Assembly (NCBI RefSeq): GCF_019873825.1 | Contig: NZ_CP068418.1 | Coordinates: 861,668-925,667 of the forward strand | Length of the DNA: 64,000 nt | From: Mycoplasma sp. E35C | GTDB taxonomy: Bacteria; Bacillota_I; Bacilli_A; Mycoplasmatales; Mycoplasmoidaceae | Reading direction: 5' to 3' | Shown: piece by piece, positions 45,795 through 59,659 of the stretch | How the letters are laid out: each line of letters starts with the position of its first letter | Numbering within the stretch: the stretch's first letter is position 1 | Program-made: the position numbers and the translations under genes | Notes under the pieces: model-generated | The model's database searches: none | What the model was told of the DNA's origin: nothing | What the model saw: only the letters and a program-made list of their open reading frames with translations

Positions 45795-46730
45795 TTATTT
45801 ATTCTTTTCTTTCATTATTTCATCAAATCTTGCCACGAAATCTTCACCAGAATTATATTGTCAATCTCGTTTTAGCTTTAAATCAATCACAGCACTTTCA
45901 ATTAATTCAGATATTTTTCGACCTGAACTGATGGGTAATACATAATAAGGAATCTTTAAGTTCTCAATAACCTTATAATGGGTTTTTTGACCGATGCGTT
46001 CGAAATTATAGTTTTCACTATTATTAATATTAATTAAATCAATAATAACCGAAATATTCGTTGATGGTTTGATTTTTTCAATCCCATACATTTTGGTTAC
46101 ATTTAAAATCCCGATCCCTCTAACTTCAATAAAATGTTTATTAACAGCCGTTGGGCGTCCAATTAAATGATCACCAATCCGTGCAATATCCACAGCATCG
46201 TCTGCAATAAACAAACAATTCTTACGCACCATTTCCATGGCTACTTCGGATTTTCCAATCCCCGATTCACCTGTAATCAGCACCCCTTCACCATAGATTT
46301 CTACCAACACACCATGGTATGTTTTAAACCGTGCTAATTGTTCAGATATAAACAAACCAACTGAAATCGAAATTTCAGTTGAAAACATATCTGATGTAAA
46401 AATCGGAATTTGGTGCATCACATTACATTCAGATAAAATGTCATGATCTAAGAATGATTTGGTTAATAAAATCATTGGTGGTTTTAGATCAAAGATACTG
46501 GTAATGCGTTTTCTTCTCTCATCAACTGATAAAGAAGTTAAATACTGGTATTCACGATTACCAAACACGACAACATTATTAATATGATCTGAATCAATAA
46601 TGTTAACTAATTCGAATGTAGCTCTTGATAAACCTGGCTTGGTAATCTTATTACCTAGGTTTTTTTCACCATCAACAAGTTTAACTAAGACTTCGAATTG
46701 TTCGTATAATTTTTTGACTGTGAAACTCAA
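45795..46730 (-). CDS. hprK: HPr kinase/phosphorylase
   Basis: Regulator of PTS sugar uptake that phosphorylates HPr at Ser46 and reverses it. The 311-residue protein has the P-loop [18 protein letters not shown] (about 150-167), the catalytic [17 protein letters not shown] region and the family signature [15 protein letters not shown]. The last 22 codons follow a TGA(Trp) at 45861. It heads the hprK-lgt-folD group. It links logically to the fructose PTS gene at the left end of the window. Confidence 0.95.
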
Positions 46731-46831
46731 AATATCAACCTTGTTATTTATAAATTATATTAAGAAACAGAAAAATTAATCAATTTGTAATTTTTATAAT
46801 TGTAGCTACTAATATTAAAATATATATTGAT

Positions 46832-47626
46832 ATGTTCGCATGTAGTTTTGATTTTAATGCGTGAAAGTCCTGAGAATACCAAAGGAAATATTCAGCATTA
46901 GATTTTGTTTTTAATTTAGTATCTTTATTTGCATTTTTCTTTTTTGCATGTTTTCATTTAATTCTTAGAAAACCAGATGGATCACCTAATAATGATTTTG
47001 ATTCACCAATTTTTTGAATCGGTTTAATCATGGCATTGTTATTTGCTGGTGTGATTATTAGTAACTACGTATTTGGCGTATTAAATTTATCCAAGGTTAA
47101 TAAAGAATACATTAAAACCAAACGGATTGATATTGAAAATAGTAAGAAATTAAGATTCTTCTTTAACTTTATTCAATATGGATGACCGATCTTTTTCATC
47201 TTTATTCATTACAGCAAACGCTATAAAGAAATTTATCTAAACATGTTGATTTGATCTGTTATCCGTTCAGAAGATTGATACATGACTCAGATCGAAGAAA
47301 AGTATATTGTAAGAAATGACTATAAGAAAAAATATCTTGAAATGAAAGCACAAAAACGCAGAACTGAAGATATTATCAACAATGTGCGAAATGAATTAAA
47401 AAAACTTGGTAAGATTCCTGAAATTGATAAAGTTAGGGTTTATAAACTAGAACAAAAAACTAATAAGAATATTAATGCTCTAGCTCCTGTTGTTAAAAAA
47501 ACTACTAAGATAACTAAAACAAAATCAGAACAAGATTATTTTGATAGCGACAAACCTAAAAAAGGTTATAAACACAAACCTTGAGTTAACTTAATGAAGA
47601 AAAAACAATCAACTAACGAATTTTAG
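46832..47626 (+). CDS. Membrane protein with basic cytoplasmic tail
   Basis: A 264-residue protein that is visible in full only when TGA is read as Trp. It has two or three membrane segments (about 25-46, FVFNLVSLFAFFFFACFHLI; 62-84, FWIGLIMALLFAGVIISNYV; possibly 115-130) and a long Lys/Glu-rich tail from residue 150 with predicted coiled coil (KKYLEMKAQKRRTEDIINNV). No SD is evident before the ATG at 46832. Its 3' end overlaps the convergent tatD gene by 14 bp. No family recognised. Confidence 0.7.
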
Positions 47627-48410
47627 GTTTAAACAAATTATAAGCATTATTGAATGTAAGTGTTTCAATCTCTTGAACACTTACATTTTTTAATTCAGCA
47701 ATTTTAGCAATCGTGTATTTTAAATACAACGAATTATTTTCTTTACCACGGAATGGGTGGGGTGTAAGATATGGTGCATCAGTTTCAACTAGTAATTGGT
47801 GATCTTTGATTTTGGGAACAACTGCTTGAAGATTGGCTGCATTTTTAAACGTAACTACACCAGGGATTGAATAATAAAGATCAATCTTAGAACTTAAACT
47901 ATCAATTAAATTAAAGACATCAATTCCTTGGGTAAAACAATGAAAGATTACTGGAACTTTAATTTCGTGAGTGCTTAAAAAATCAACAGCTTCTTGGTAT
48001 GCTTCTCTAATATGTAACATTAATGGCACTTTGTATTTGTTGGCCAATTCTAAATGCATTTCTAAGAATTTTAGTTGTAAGTCTTTGTATTCATCTGTGT
48101 AATAGAAATCTAAACCGCATTCACCAATAGCAACAATTTTATTATCTGGATCAGATAATAGTTTTTCAAACTCAACTTTTACTTCATTTAAATCGTGATC
48201 TTTAACATCATTAGGATGGACTGCAATACATGCAGAACAATTGTTGTGTGCTTTGGCAATTCTTGCTGCATCAATACTGTCTTTTAAGGTTGTGCCAACC
48301 GTATTCACATAAATATTTTCTTGATCAAAAGCTTTTAATAGTTCGTCTGATCTATCAATTAATTCGTAAGTATTAACATGGCAGTGAGTATCGTATTGTT
48401 TGTATTTCAT
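47613..48410 (-). CDS. tatD: TatD-family metal-dependent DNase
   Basis: A 265-residue TIM-barrel hydrolase. Metal ligands are seen in YDTHCHVN (His-x-His), IGECGLDFYY (Glu), LMLHIRE and VIFHCF (His) and LVETDAPYLTPHPFRG (Asp). These match TatD DNases, with MG009 as the syntenic counterpart. It starts 3 nt after the mnmE stop. Its 3' end runs 14 bp into the convergent membrane protein gene. Confidence 0.94.
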   Translation of the reverse strand: MKYKQYDTHCHVNTYELIDRSDELLKAFDQENIYVNTVGTTLKDSIDAARIAKAHNNCSACIAVHPNDVKDHDLNEVKVEFEKLLSDPDNKIVAIGECGLDFYYTDEYKDLQLKFLEMHLELANKYKVPLMLHIREAYQEAVDFLSTHEIKVPVIFHCFTQGIDVFNLIDSLSSKIDLYYSIPGVVTFKNAANLQAVVPKIKDHQLLVETDAPYLTPHPFRGKENNSLYLKYTIAKIAELKNVSVQEIETLTFNNAYNLFKPKIR

Positions 48411-48413
48411 AGA

Positions 48414-49760
48414 TTATTTACCTAAACAGAAATTTTTAAATATTTCATCAATTAAATTATAGTCTTCGTATTCTGATAATACTTTTAATAAAGCATTATT
48501 TGCTTCATTTAAGTGTTGGATTACGATGTCATGATATTGGTTTGGATCTTGTAATATTAAATTAATATTGTGAAGTGAGGTTTTTAATAAATTAATCTGT
48601 CATTCTTGTTGGAATAAACTATCTTGTTTATTTTCATCATTAAAGATTGATAAATATTTTTTCTCTAAATATTTAATTAAATCGTTAATTTCATTATTTT
48701 TAGCACTAATTTTAAGTTTAATATCACCTGTGTTTTCAGTTGGATCAAATTGATCCACTTTATTACCAACTAAAACAAAGTCTTTTTTGTTTTTAATTAA
48801 ATATTTATAAATATCTGATTTGTAATATTGTTCGTGTTTGTTTAAATCAACAATATATATAACAAAATCAGATTTATCAACCATTTGATAACTTTTAGTT
48901 ATCCCAATTTGTTCAATTACATCGTTACTTTCACGAATACCAGCTGTATCAATTAAATTAATGATTAAATTTTCATTAAGAATAATTTGACCTTCAACAA
49001 TATCACGAGTTGTTCCTGGGATGTTGGTTACGATTGCTTTTTGTTCGTTTAAAAAAGCATTAAGTAAAGATGATTTACCAGCATTAGGTTCTCCAACGAT
49101 TGCAACATTAATTCCTTCGGTGATCTTTTTTAAACCTAATGATTTGTTAATAATTCTTTGTAGTTTATCTCTAGTGTTAGTTAATGTTTTAAATTGTTCA
49201 ACTAATCGATTTTGTTCATCTTCGTATTCTGGATAGTCAATGGCAATTTCAACTAATCCAATTAGTTGGAATAATTCTTGTTGGATCTCTTTAATTTGTT
49301 TTGATAATTTACCATCTAGTGCGTTAATACTAGCAGAATGGCTTAGGTTGTTTTTAGAAAAAATTAAATCATGAATTGCTGTTGCTTGGTTTAAATCAAT
49401 TTTCTTATTTAGATAACTGCGTTTAGAAAACTCACCACGGTTGGCTAAATTAAGTCCATTTTTATTTAGCAATTCCATGATCTTATTAACAACTAAAATT
49501 CCACCGTGACAGTTAATCTCAATCGAATCCTCACCTGTAAAACTTCTAGGAGCAACAAACTTCATTAATAAAACATTATCAATAATCTGTCCATTGTCAA
49601 CAATATTAGCGTGTTGGATCTTATATCCTTCTTTAATAATTTCTTTGTCACTAATCTTATTAATGACATCAAAAGTATCAGGTCCTGATATTCGGATTAC
49701 ATGAATTGCACTGTTATATGGAGCTGTTGCAAGAGCATAAATTGTTTCGTGTTTTTTCAT
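48414..49760 (-). CDS. mnmE: tRNA modification GTPase MnmE (TrmE)
   Basis: A 448-residue GTPase that, with MnmG, makes the cmnm5 modification of wobble U. The N-terminal folate domain begins ETIYALATAPYNSAIHVIRI. The G domain is inserted in the helical domain: G1 GEPNAGKSSLLNAFL, G2 TTRDIVEG, G3 DTAGIRES, G4 GNKVDQ. The C-terminus ends FCLGK, the essential Cys motif, reached through TGA(Trp) at 48600. It is complete and ordered as MG008. Confidence 0.96.
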
Positions 49761-49767
49761 GGAAGAT

Positions 49768-50550
49768 TTAATCTAAAATATTTATTAAAATTGCGTTCTT
49801 AGATAGGTTAAGATTTAAGTTATCTAAAATAGGTAATAATTTTTGTTTTTTCTTAAAATCTGCGGTAAAAATAAGATAATTTAATACCAAACTAATTTCA
49901 TAATATGACAATTTTTCAAAGATATTTTTAATTGACATAATATGATCAAATTTCTTAGTTTTAAGATCTAATAAATTAATTAAAGTTAATAAAGATTTAA
50001 CATCGTTTTCTTCTTCATAATTTAAAAAATCATCATAACTATAAAACATCATTTTAATGATTTTTAATTCAGTTGGTTTGTATTTTTCTTTAAAACTAAC
50101 CTTGTCTTCATAAATACCTGTTGATTGTTTAACACAACGACTACTAATGGTTTCAAGAACACCATAAGGTTTTCTTGTGGTTAGAATACCAATCGTATTG
50201 TCTTTTGGTTCTTCTAAGAACTTTAATAAAGAGTTTAACGATTCTTTATTGGCTTTTTCAATCTGATGAATGATATAAAACTTTAAGCCTCTAGTTTCAA
50301 GAGCAGTGTTGGTAAATTTATTTTGAATATCTATGATGCTTTGTTTTTTAATTACATTATTTGTTGGATTAACATGTATTAAATCATAATAACCATTGTT
50401 AATGATTTTTTGGCATCATTTACACTTTTTACACGGTTTTTTTGATTGTTCACAAACAATATTAATTAAATATTGTTCTAAATATTTTTGTAAATAACAA
50501 CCTTTATTTTCGAACAACAATACTGGTGTATATTTATTAGTTAAGTCCAT
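49768..50550 (-). CDS. holB: DNA polymerase III delta-prime subunit
   Basis: A 260-residue clamp-loader subunit. The zinc module is evident (CEQSKKPCKKCKWCQ, four Cys at about residues 33-46). Sensor-type blocks follow: NKESLNSLLKFLEEPKDNT and SSRCVKQ (S-R-C finger). No ATP-binding P-loop is seen, as expected for delta-prime. The ATG at 50550 lies inside tmk (14-nt overlap), so the two are coupled, and mnmE starts 7 nt after its stop. It is MG007 in order. Confidence 0.88.
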
Positions 50551-51172
50551 GATTTTTAACAAATGAGGTTATGATTGCTATAACTTCATTATATACACTA
50601 TCAACATCTTTTGACGCATCAATTATTTTAGCTTTGTTGTTATCTTTGAAAATCTTTAAATATAAATCTCTTACTTTATCAACACGCTTTTGGGTATAAA
50701 CATCTAAATGATTCATAGTATCACGTTGGTTGATGCGTGCTGCTGCAATTTCTGGTTTAACATCAAATAATAATGTTAAATCTGGTTCTAGACCGTTAGT
50801 TGCATATTCATTAATTTTTTTAACAACATCAAAGCCTGCACCCTTAACTTCACCTTGATAAATTCAAGAAGAAGTAACAAAGCGATCACAAATAACAATT
50901 TTATCAGCATCTAGTGCTGGTAAAATCTTCTTTTTAATATGTTCATTACGTGAAGCTGTAAATAATAATGCTTCGGTCAAAGGGTCTGTGTCAGATAGTT
51001 TCATAATTAATTCTCTGATTGGTTCAGAAGCATCACAGCCACCTGGTTCTCGAGAATAAACTACTTCTTGATTATTGATTAAAGGATGTTCTTGCATCAT
51101 TCGTTTTAAAAACGAACTTTTACCAGAACCATCAACGCCTTCAATAACAATAAAAACCCCTTTGTTTTTCAT
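50537..51172 (-). CDS. tmk: Thymidylate kinase
   Basis: A 211-residue kinase that converts dTMP to dTDP, the next step after the thymidine kinase encoded near 4.5 kb. Motifs: P-loop IEGVDGSGKSSF, SREPGG (substrate-binding DRX/EP region) and ICDRFVTSSWIYQG (the DR-Y type block; a TGA codes for the Trp). The LID region is short. It overlaps holB by 14 nt and follows serS by 2 nt. It is MG006 in order. Confidence 0.95.
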
Positions 51173-51174
51173 AT

Positions 51175-52439
<1,265 letters not shown>

Positions 52440-52440
<1 letters not shown>

Positions 52441-55079
52441 TATTCTTGACCTGTTGGATTATCTTCTGAATTATTAGAATTATCTGATGTTTGAGAATCT
52501 TGTTGTTCTACTTGATTATTAGTTGATTGTTCAGATGAAGTTGAATTAGATGAAGTTGTTTGTTGATCATTGTTTTGATCTTGATTGTTTTGTTCATCTT
52601 GGTTGTCTGAAGCGTTGTTGTCATTTTGAACATCAAAGATGGCAACTGATTGTAAGCTTTCTTTTTCTTGTAATGAAATCAACTTAACACCTGAGGTGTT
52701 GCGGCCTAATTCTGATACTTCACTTAAAGGCACACGCACGATGTTACCTGTTGATGAAATCATTAATAAATCTTCATGACCATTAACTAGTTGGCTGGTA
52801 ATTAAATCACCAGTTTTTGGTGTAACTTTAATTGTTAAAACACCCTTAGAACCTCTGTTGGTCATACGGTATTCTTGACGATCAGTCATCTTACCAAGAC
52901 CCTTAGCTGATACAGCCAACAATAAGTTACCTTCATTAGATGAAGATAAACCAACAACTTCGTCTTTTGGATTCTTGAATTTAACCCCAATTACCCCACG
53001 AGCTGTGCGGCCCATTGAACGGACAGTATCTTCTTTAAAACGAACTAATAAACCAGATGAAACACCTAAATAGATTTCTTCATCACCTGTGGTTTTAATT
53101 ACTTTAAATAAAGCATCACCTTCATTTAGTTGGATAGCGATCTTACCATTGCTTTGAATTCTGCTAAATTCAGAAGCTTGGGTTCTTTTCACTGTTCCTT
53201 TTTTAGTTGAGAAGAAGAAATAACCACTGTCATAGTCATTAGTTGATAATAATGACATTAGTTTTTCATCTTTTTCAATACTAATTAAATTGATTGCTGG
53301 AATACCTTTTGATGTTCTAGAACCAACTGGCACTTGGTGAGCACGGATACGATATACCTTACCATAATTAGTAAAGAATAATAAATCAGAGTGGGTTGAA
53401 CATACGATTAATGATTCAACATCATCATCTTCATAAGTATTCATTCCTCTAACACCAACACCACCACGGTGTTGTAATTTATATGTGTTGATTGGAATAC
53501 GTTTTAAATAACCCTTAGATGATCTAGTAATAACAACTGTTTCAACAGGAATTAATTGTTCGTTGTCAATTGTTGAATTTAAACCATAACAAATCTTAGT
53601 TCTTCTTTCATCACCAAACTTACGATCAATTTCATCAAGTTGTTCTGTGATGATTTTAATTCTTCTTTCTTTACTTACTAAGATTTCTTCTAAGTCTTTA
53701 ATTAATTCTCTTAGTTTGTCTAATTCTTTTTGTAAATTATCACGTTCAAGACCACTTAAACTTCTTAAACGCATATCTAGAATCGCTTTTGCTTGAAGTT
53801 CACTTAGTTGATACTTAGCCATTAAAGTATTCATGGCATCAGTATTATCCTTAGCATTCTTAATGATGTTAATTACATCATCAATGTTTTGAGTAGCAAT
53901 TACTAACCCTTCAACAATGTGAGCTGAAGCTTTAGCTTTTTTTAGTTCGAAGTTGGTTTTTCTTAATAAGATTTCAAACTGGTGATCAATGTAGATTTGT
54001 AACGCTTCTTTTAGATTTAAAACCTTAGGTTCGTTGTTTACTAAAGCCAACATTGCAACAGAGAAGTTGGTTTGTAATTGAGTTGATTTGTATAGTTGGT
54101 TTAATAAAACTTCAGGAATAATATCACGTTTAGTTTCGATTACAATACGAATTCCATCACGGTTTGATTCATCTCTTAAATCAGCAATTCCTTGGATTTG
54201 TTCAGTCTTAACAAGTTCTGCAATCTTATTAATCAGATTAGCCTTATTAACCATATAAGGAATCTCAGTAATAATAATATTGTGCTTGTTATTTGATAGT
54301 TCTTCGATTTCAGATTTAGCACGAACTGAAACTGATCCACGACCAGTAGTGAAGTATTCGTTGATTCCAGATTCACCTAAGATTTCAGCAGCTGTTGGAA
54401 AGTCTGGACCCTTAACGAATTGTTTTAAGTCTTCAATTGTTGCTTCTTCATTAGTTAATAAACATTTAATCCCACCAATTAATTCACTTAAGTTATGTGG
54501 TGGAATATTGGTCGCCATCCCTACGGCAATCCCACTTGAACCATTAGCTAATAAGTTTGGAAATAACGAAGGTAATACAACTGGTTCTTTTTCACTAGCA
54601 TCATAGTTATCAACAAAATCAACTGTATCTTTGTCAATGTTACGTAACATTTCAGCTGAAATTTTTGACAATCTAGCTTCTGTATAACGCATCGCAGCAG
54701 CGCTATCACCATCGATCGAACCGAAGTTACCATGACCATCAATTAGCATATAACGTAGCGAGAATGGTTGAGCCATCCGCACCATAGTTTCATAAATTGC
54801 ACTGTCACCGTGAGGGTGGTATTTCCCCATAACGTGACCGACAATTTGAGCTGACTTACGGTATGGTTTATCGTGTGTTAAACCAGATGTATATGCCCCG
54901 TATAAAACACGACGGTGCACTGGTTTTAATCCATCACGTGAATCAGGTAAAGCTCTTGCCACAATAACAGACATGGCATATTCCATGAATGATGTTTCAA
55001 GTTCTTTGGTAATTGACGCTTCTTTAACGACTGTTTTATCTAACAGTTCTTTTATATTATTTTTGTCGTTGGGATTCAT
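52440..55079 (-). CDS. gyrA: DNA gyrase subunit A with Gln/Asn/Ser-rich C-terminal tail
   Basis: An 879-residue type II topoisomerase subunit. The catalytic Tyr lies in [14 protein letters not shown]; the quinolone-resistance region reads [20 protein letters not shown], with Ser at the position of E. coli Ser83 and Glu at Asp87. The C-terminal beta-pinwheel carries the GyrA-box-type sequence [11 protein letters not shown]. The last 61 residues (819-879) are almost all N, Q, S, D, E and T, an unusual disordered tail. No TGA interrupts this gene. It lies 24 nt after gyrB. Confidence 0.97.
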
Positions 55080-55103
55080 TGATTATCCTTCTTATATCTG
55101 ATA

Positions 55104-57050
55104 TTAGAAGTCAATATTTTTAACTAACTTAGCATTCTTTTCGATAAATTCTCGACGTGGTGAAACTTCATCACCCATTAGTAATGAGAATGTTTTATCA
55201 GCAATTGCAGCATCATTAATTGATACTTTTAATAATGTTCTGCGTTCAGGATCCATGGTTGTTTCTCATAGTTGAATATCATCCATTTCTCCAAGCCCTT
55301 TGTATCGTTGTAATTCATAACGAGCATCTGGGTTTTCTTTTTTTCATTGCTCTAATTGAGCATCTGAATAAATGTATTTATTTTGCTTACCATGACTGAT
55401 ACGATACAGCGGAGGTTGAGCGATATACACATGACCTTGTTCAATCAATGGATACATATGTCTGAAGAAGAATGTTAATAACAAGATACGAATATGAGCA
55501 CCGTCTACGTCAGCATCGGTCATGATGATAATCTTGTTATAACGAACTTTTTCGATTGAAAATTCTGGACTAACCCCAGCACCAATTGCTGTAATTAATG
55601 TTCTAATTTCTTCGTTTTTAAAGATCTTTTCATGGTTGGCTTTTTCAACATTTAAAACCTTTCCACGAAGTGGTAAGATTGCTTGATAAAAACGGTCACG
55701 ACCAGATTTGGCTGAACCACCAGCTGAGTCCCCTTCGACGATGTATAGTTCAGATATTTCCATATCCTTAGTTGTGCAGTCAGCTAATTTACCTGGTAAT
55801 GATGCTGATTCAAATGGAGATTTACGAGCAGACTCTAATGCAGCTTCTGAACGTTTTCTAGAAAACATTGCAGATACTGCTTTTGATGTAATAATTGAAG
55901 CTTCTTCTGGGTTTTCTAAAAAGAATCTTTCTAATACTTCTGATACTACAGTATTAGTAAATTCACGAACTTCTGTATTACCTAAACGATCTTTAGTTTG
56001 ACCTTGGTATTGTGGTTCTGAGTGCTTGATTGAAATGATCGCTGTTAGACCTTCAACGATGTCTTCTCTTGAAATCTTACCATCAGTTTCTTTAATAAAT
56101 TTCTTTTCAAGAGCATAACGATTAATGATCTTATATAAAGCGTTTCTAAACCCTTCTTCGTGAGTTCCACCTTGGTTGGTGTGAATATTGTTACAGAACG
56201 AATATGTTGAGTTGAAATAACCACTAGTGTATTGGAAAGCAACTTCTAATAACATTGTCACTTCTAGATTTCTCTTTGGAAGTGTTACTTTGGTTTTTTG
56301 TTCACCATAAATGATTTGGGGAATAATTGGTTCTTTTGAAGTGTTTAAATATTCAACATATTCCTTAATTCCACCTTCATATAATCATTCTTGTTTATTT
56401 TTCTTACCAGTTCTTTGGTCATCAAAAATAAACTTAATACCTTTGTTTAAGAAGGCTAGTTGCTGCATTCTTGAAGCAATGACATTTTCATCATATTCAA
56501 ATTGCTCCATAACACTAAAATCAGGAACAAATTGAATTCTTGTTCCTTGTTTTTTATCATCAGTTCCAATCACTTTCAAAGCTTCAATTGGCATTCCACC
56601 ATCTTTGAATTCCATGAAGTGAATATTGTGCTCACGGTTAACCCAAACTTTGAATGAAGAACTTAGAGCGTTTACTACTGAAGCACCAACCCCGTGAAGC
56701 CCCCCTGACATTGAGTAAGAATCACTATTGAACTTACCACCTGCGTGTAGGATTGTTAAAACTGTTTCTACTGTAGATTTGTTAGTCTTTTCATGAATAT
56801 CAATCGGGATACCACGACCATCATCTTCAACTTCAACTAAATAATCATCACTTAGTTTTAATCTTACAGTAGTCCCATGACCAGCCATCATTTCATCAAC
56901 TGAGTTATCAATAATTTCTCAGATCATGTGATGTAACCCTTTTTGGTCAGTAGAACCGATATACATACCAGGTCTTTTTCTTACAGCTTCAAGACCTTCA
57001 AGTATCGTAATATTTTCCGAGCTATATCCTTCTTTTTTTTCGTCGCTCAT
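55104..57050 (-). CDS. gyrB: DNA gyrase subunit B
   Basis: A 648-residue ATPase subunit. The GHKL ATP site shows [28 protein letters not shown] and [14 protein letters not shown]. The TOPRIM domain shows [19 protein letters not shown] and [12 protein letters not shown], and the C-terminal [13 protein letters not shown] is present. The ATG at 57050 is fixed by AGGAGA 9 nt upstream. TGA(Trp) occurs at conserved sites such as MIWEIID. It is preceded by a 207-nt structured leader. Confidence 0.97.
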
Positions 57051-57091
57051 TACTGCTATCTCCTAGCGTAAAAACATTAAAATATAAGACA

Positions 57092-57171
57092 TTAAAATAA
57101 GATATTACTTTTAAGCGAAAACGAGGTTCATTTAAAAGTAATTCTTCATATTGTTATCCGTCTTATTTTAA
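57092..57171 (-). promoter_or_regulatory. Nested inverted repeats in the gyrB leader
   Basis: An 11-bp perfect outer repeat (TTAAAATAAGA at 57092-57102 with its complement at 57161-57171) encloses a 9-bp perfect inner repeat (TACTTTTAA at 57106-57114 with 57132-57140). Further upstream (57180-57235) TATATAACG and CGTTATATAA form another pair. These could be a leader RNA structure, an operator or a supercoiling-sensitive promoter. Confidence 0.5.
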
Positions 57172-57257
57172 CGATAAAAATATTATATAACGAACTAAAA
57201 ATATGCTTAGTTAAATAATCGTTATATAACGCAGTTATATTATATCATACAAGGGTT

Positions 57258-58226
57258 TTAATTATTGAACTGGTAAGTCTTATAATTAAAGATTTTGGTG
57301 TTAGGATTTTTGTTTGTTTCGCTTGGTACTAAAAACCACAAACTAACCTTTTCATTGTTCAGAATACTTGAAAAGATTTTTAAGCGTTTTTCTACCTTTT
57401 TAACAACTTTAAAATGAATGATTAAATCACCCTGTCAACCTAGCGCAACATTACCTTTACCAAAGAACTCTGAAACATCGCCAGTTTTGGTATTTTGAGG
57501 AATCATGAAAGCATAGTTTCTTAATTCTTCATGTCAGATTTCAAAGCTACGATTTCGATTGATAACTTTGATCTTGATCGGAATATTAATAACTTTTTGT
57601 GTATCAATTTCTTCTTGGCTTACTTCTAGGATTGCTTCAATGTTGAAATATTTTTTAAGTGCCAATCATGAAGAAAAATCATAACGATATTTTAAGTAGT
57701 CAATTAATTCGTTTTTAGAAATATCATACTTAACAACATCACTTCGTTGCATCAATCTGGTTACTAAATTATTAGGCAAACTAAAGCTATTATCTAGTTC
57801 AAAAAAAGCACAAGAAATATCGTAATCTAAAAATGCTCCTAATCCATCAATTGAGATATTTTCAAACTTCTTAAATTTGTAATAATCGTCGTAGTAATAA
57901 TTTGATGGATTAAAGTCTCATTGCTGAGTTAAGCTTACATTTTTAGTAAAGTTTTCATGTCAAATCTCAGCCCCTGAATATTCATAAGTCATTCCATCAG
58001 AATAAAACTCAAAAGTTTTAGAGTTTTCATTTTGAAGCATTAAATCGTATTTTAAGCGTTGTTCTTCGTCTGAAAGAATTGAATAAGCGTTGTTGATTTG
58101 AACGAATTTGTCATGACCATCTTTATTAACGTCTGGATGGTATTTCTTAGCCAACTTTTTATATGAAGCTTTAATTTCACTTAATGTTGCGTTTTCACTA
58201 ACTTCCAACAATTCGTATAGTGTCAT
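57258..58226 (-). CDS. DnaJ-domain protein (MG002-like)
   Basis: A 322-residue protein. The N-terminal J domain (residues 1-62) has the HPD motif in [14 protein letters not shown], with [20 protein letters not shown] before it. The remainder, with conserved blocks such as [20 protein letters not shown] and [10 protein letters not shown], matches the C-terminal region of MG002 as I remember it. It is not a full DnaJ because there is no Gly/Phe region or zinc-finger domain. It lies 15 nt after dnaN. Its partner is presumably DnaK; the specific role is unknown. Confidence 0.9.
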
Positions 58227-58241
58227 ATTCTAGTTTGTTTT

Positions 58242-59417
58242 CTAGTTTGTTGATGAAGGTGCTAAAACCTGTATAAACTTAAGTTTAAATTTTTCATTAT
58301 TTTTTTCAAAGACTTTAAGAATACAACCTGAAATAGCAGATTGAATTAAAAGTTCAAAAACAATGTCCTTAGCTTCAAAAGATTTAATATGTTCTTGAAG
58401 ATAAAACGGATTAAGGTTAATGTCTTTGTTTTCACCCTCAAATTCATTAATATCCATTTCTGAATTATATGAAGCAATTTCAATTGAGTTACTGCTAATC
58501 TTTAATGAGTTCTTTAAAATTTCAAAATTAGCATCAGCATTGTTCTTACCTTGATCAGATAATGAAAGCACACCTGTTAGTGAATGAAGATTGTTAATCA
58601 ACAATTCTCGATCAACTACAAAGCTACAAGCAATCTCATTGATGTTAAGAATTTTTTGGAACTCTGGGAATGGTTCATTTTCAACTCTTAGATAAAGAGT
58701 GAATCTATCGTTGGTTAAAACAACCTTATCACTTTTGCTATTAATCTTTAAAAGCAATTGATCTTTTTCTTTCAAGAATGAAGCCACATAAGAAAGTGAT
58801 GAAGCATTAATAGAAAAATTAAATTTAGTATCTAATGCATCTTCTGTTTCACCAACTTCGTAATAACAGCTTGATAATTTGATTGCATCAGATCCTGTTA
58901 TTCAAATATTCTTGTCACCAGCTTCTTTTTGAAAGTTAATAGAAGAACTAATTGAATTTTTAACAGTTTGGATTGAAGTTGAGTGAATCACTTTTTTAAT
59001 ACTTTTAGCAAATAAGAAGCTATTCACATCAACTACACTGAAATTACTATCATCAATTTCAATATCAGGATACATAACCCCTTCTTCTAGGTTTAATGAA
59101 GTTTGCATCTTGCCAGCTTTAATAACTAACAGATTATCAACTTTCATGAAGGTAATGTTTTCAGAAATAATTGATTGAACGATTGTTGTTAGTTTTTTAG
59201 CATTAACAATGAACTCGCCATCTTCTTCAACATCAATGTCGTCTTTGATTCTGTAAATCGAAGACACCTGGCCATTACTAGAATAAATCTTGCAACCTTC
59301 GTTATCTACTTTGATCAGTAAATTCTTAAGCACGAAATCTAAATTGTTCTCTGATGAGAAGTTACTTGAGAATTTAATTGCTTCTAAAAAAGAATTTTTG
59401 TTTGTAAAAAATTTCAT
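58242..59417 (-). CDS. dnaN: DNA polymerase III beta subunit (sliding clamp)
   Basis: A 391-residue clamp, normal length for the three-domain protein. It begins MKFFTNKNSFLEAIKFSSNF and keeps the domain pattern, including FIVNAKKLTTIVQSI, TLYLRVENEPFPEFQKIL and the C-terminal tail region. Only one TGA(Trp) (at 58902) occurs. It is the first gene of the leftward MG001-MG009 block and sits next to the replication origin tract; DnaA-box-like sites lie 47-250 bp upstream of its start. Confidence 0.95.
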
Positions 59418-59463
59418 TAGTTTTTGTTCTATCTTTTAAATTGTAATTATTTGAACTGTGAAT

Positions 59464-59472
59464 TGTGGATAA
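59464..59472 (-). promoter_or_regulatory. DnaA box, perfect consensus
   Basis: TGTGGATAA on the plus strand is TTATCCACA on the minus strand, the exact DnaA-box consensus, 47 bp upstream of the dnaN start. Confidence 0.75.
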
Positions 59473-59659
59473 AATTGCGAATAAGTTAATTAATTTTAAT
59501 CCTTTGAAAATCTACATTAAAATATTTATATTTTAATGTAATTATACTAGCATTTTTTTGAAAAATCAAGTATTATATATAAGGACTTTAAGAGATTATT
59601 TAACTATATTACTATGTAATATAGTTATACACTAATTTTTAGTAAAAGTTAATAAAAAA

